From assembly GCA_964384025.1 (NCBI GenBank), contig CAYLJJ010000186.1, forward strand, positions 1 through 6,275: a stretch of DNA of 6,275 nucleotides. Reading direction: 5' to 3'. This stretch comes from CAYLJJ01 sp964384025. GTDB lineage: Bacteria > Myxococcota_A > Bradymonadia > UBA7976 > UBA1532. Shown here piece by piece: positions 6,182 to 6,275 of this stretch. The notes under the pieces were generated by a model, which ran no database searches, was not told the DNA's origin, and worked only from the letters and a program-made list of their open reading frames with translations. The position numbers were made by a program, and so were the translations under genes. The stretch's first letter is position 1; every line of letters starts with the position of its first letter.

Positions 6182-6275
6182 GGAGCTTTCCTAATACACA
6201 ACAAAAGTTCAGTCAAAATAGGGCAACCACGAAATCCAGTGGACTCAGCCCCTTCTTGAGGAGATTAAAACTTTA
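6182..6275. other. AT-rich segment at right edge, possible mobile-element border
   Basis: About 41% GC by hand count, clearly poorer than the rest of the window. RadA similarity ends at its left border. One plus-strand frame stays open to the edge and reads, near 6233-6272, a short stretch (SSGLSPFLRRLKL) loosely like the N-terminus of some DDE transposases, but it has no ATG. A GAGGAG at 6258-6263 could instead serve as a ribosome-binding site for a gene starting beyond the window. No terminal inverted repeat can be proved from one end. Confidence 0.25.

Noticed and set aside
6191..6216. Minus-strand TTGACT and TATTAG as a promoter reading into the radA remnant
   Set aside because: The spacer is 14 bp, too short for a standard sigma-70 promoter.
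1..6275. CRISPR array, tRNA or rRNA genes
   Set aside because: No regularly spaced identical DNA repeats, cloverleaf-like T-loop sequences or rRNA-like stretches were seen on either strand.

Overview
The window looks like chromosomal DNA of a mid-to-high-GC Gram-negative bacterium. Evidence for this is an outer-membrane-style lipoprotein signal, a likely membrane beta-barrel tail and an oligopeptidase A close to the proteobacterial type. The mix of one well-conserved housekeeping enzyme with large unrecognised envelope and propeller proteins would suit a deltaproteobacterial-type lineage (Myxococcota or Bradymonadota), but that is a guess from style and not from a marker gene.

Layout. Positions 1-4226 hold three genes on the minus strand in a tight row, probably one operon read right to left. 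First is a 423-residue lipoprotein with a periplasmic N-terminal part and a beta-strand-rich, barrel-like C-terminus (2955-4226). After 22 bp comes a complete oligopeptidase A, PrlC/OpdA (935-2932). After 58 bp comes a protein that runs off the left edge (1-876, 292 residues visible), with an acidic helical N-terminus, one glycine/alanine-rich hydrophobic helix and then repeats built on Gly-Gly-Phe. A 64-bp divergent gap (4227-4290) separates this group from a plus-strand 497-residue protein of unknown function with beta-propeller-like repeats (4291-5784).

Directly tail to tail with that gene, with no spacer, lies the C-terminal remnant of a DNA-repair gene radA on the minus strand (5785-6181). 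It shows two reading-frame breaks, an apparent internal deletion and no N-terminal half. It gives way at about 6181 to a 95-bp AT-rich stretch (about 41% GC by hand count) that differs in composition from everything to its left and may be the edge of a mobile element. No tRNA, rRNA, CRISPR array or convincing intrinsic terminator was seen.

How the genes may work together: only PrlC has a firm function, the cytoplasmic degradation of short peptides, including cleaved signal peptides. Its two neighbours look like envelope proteins, so the operon may join peptide turnover to envelope or export functions, but this is inference from position alone. The most novel material is the repeat protein at the left edge, the lipoprotein with a barrel-like tail, and the propeller protein.
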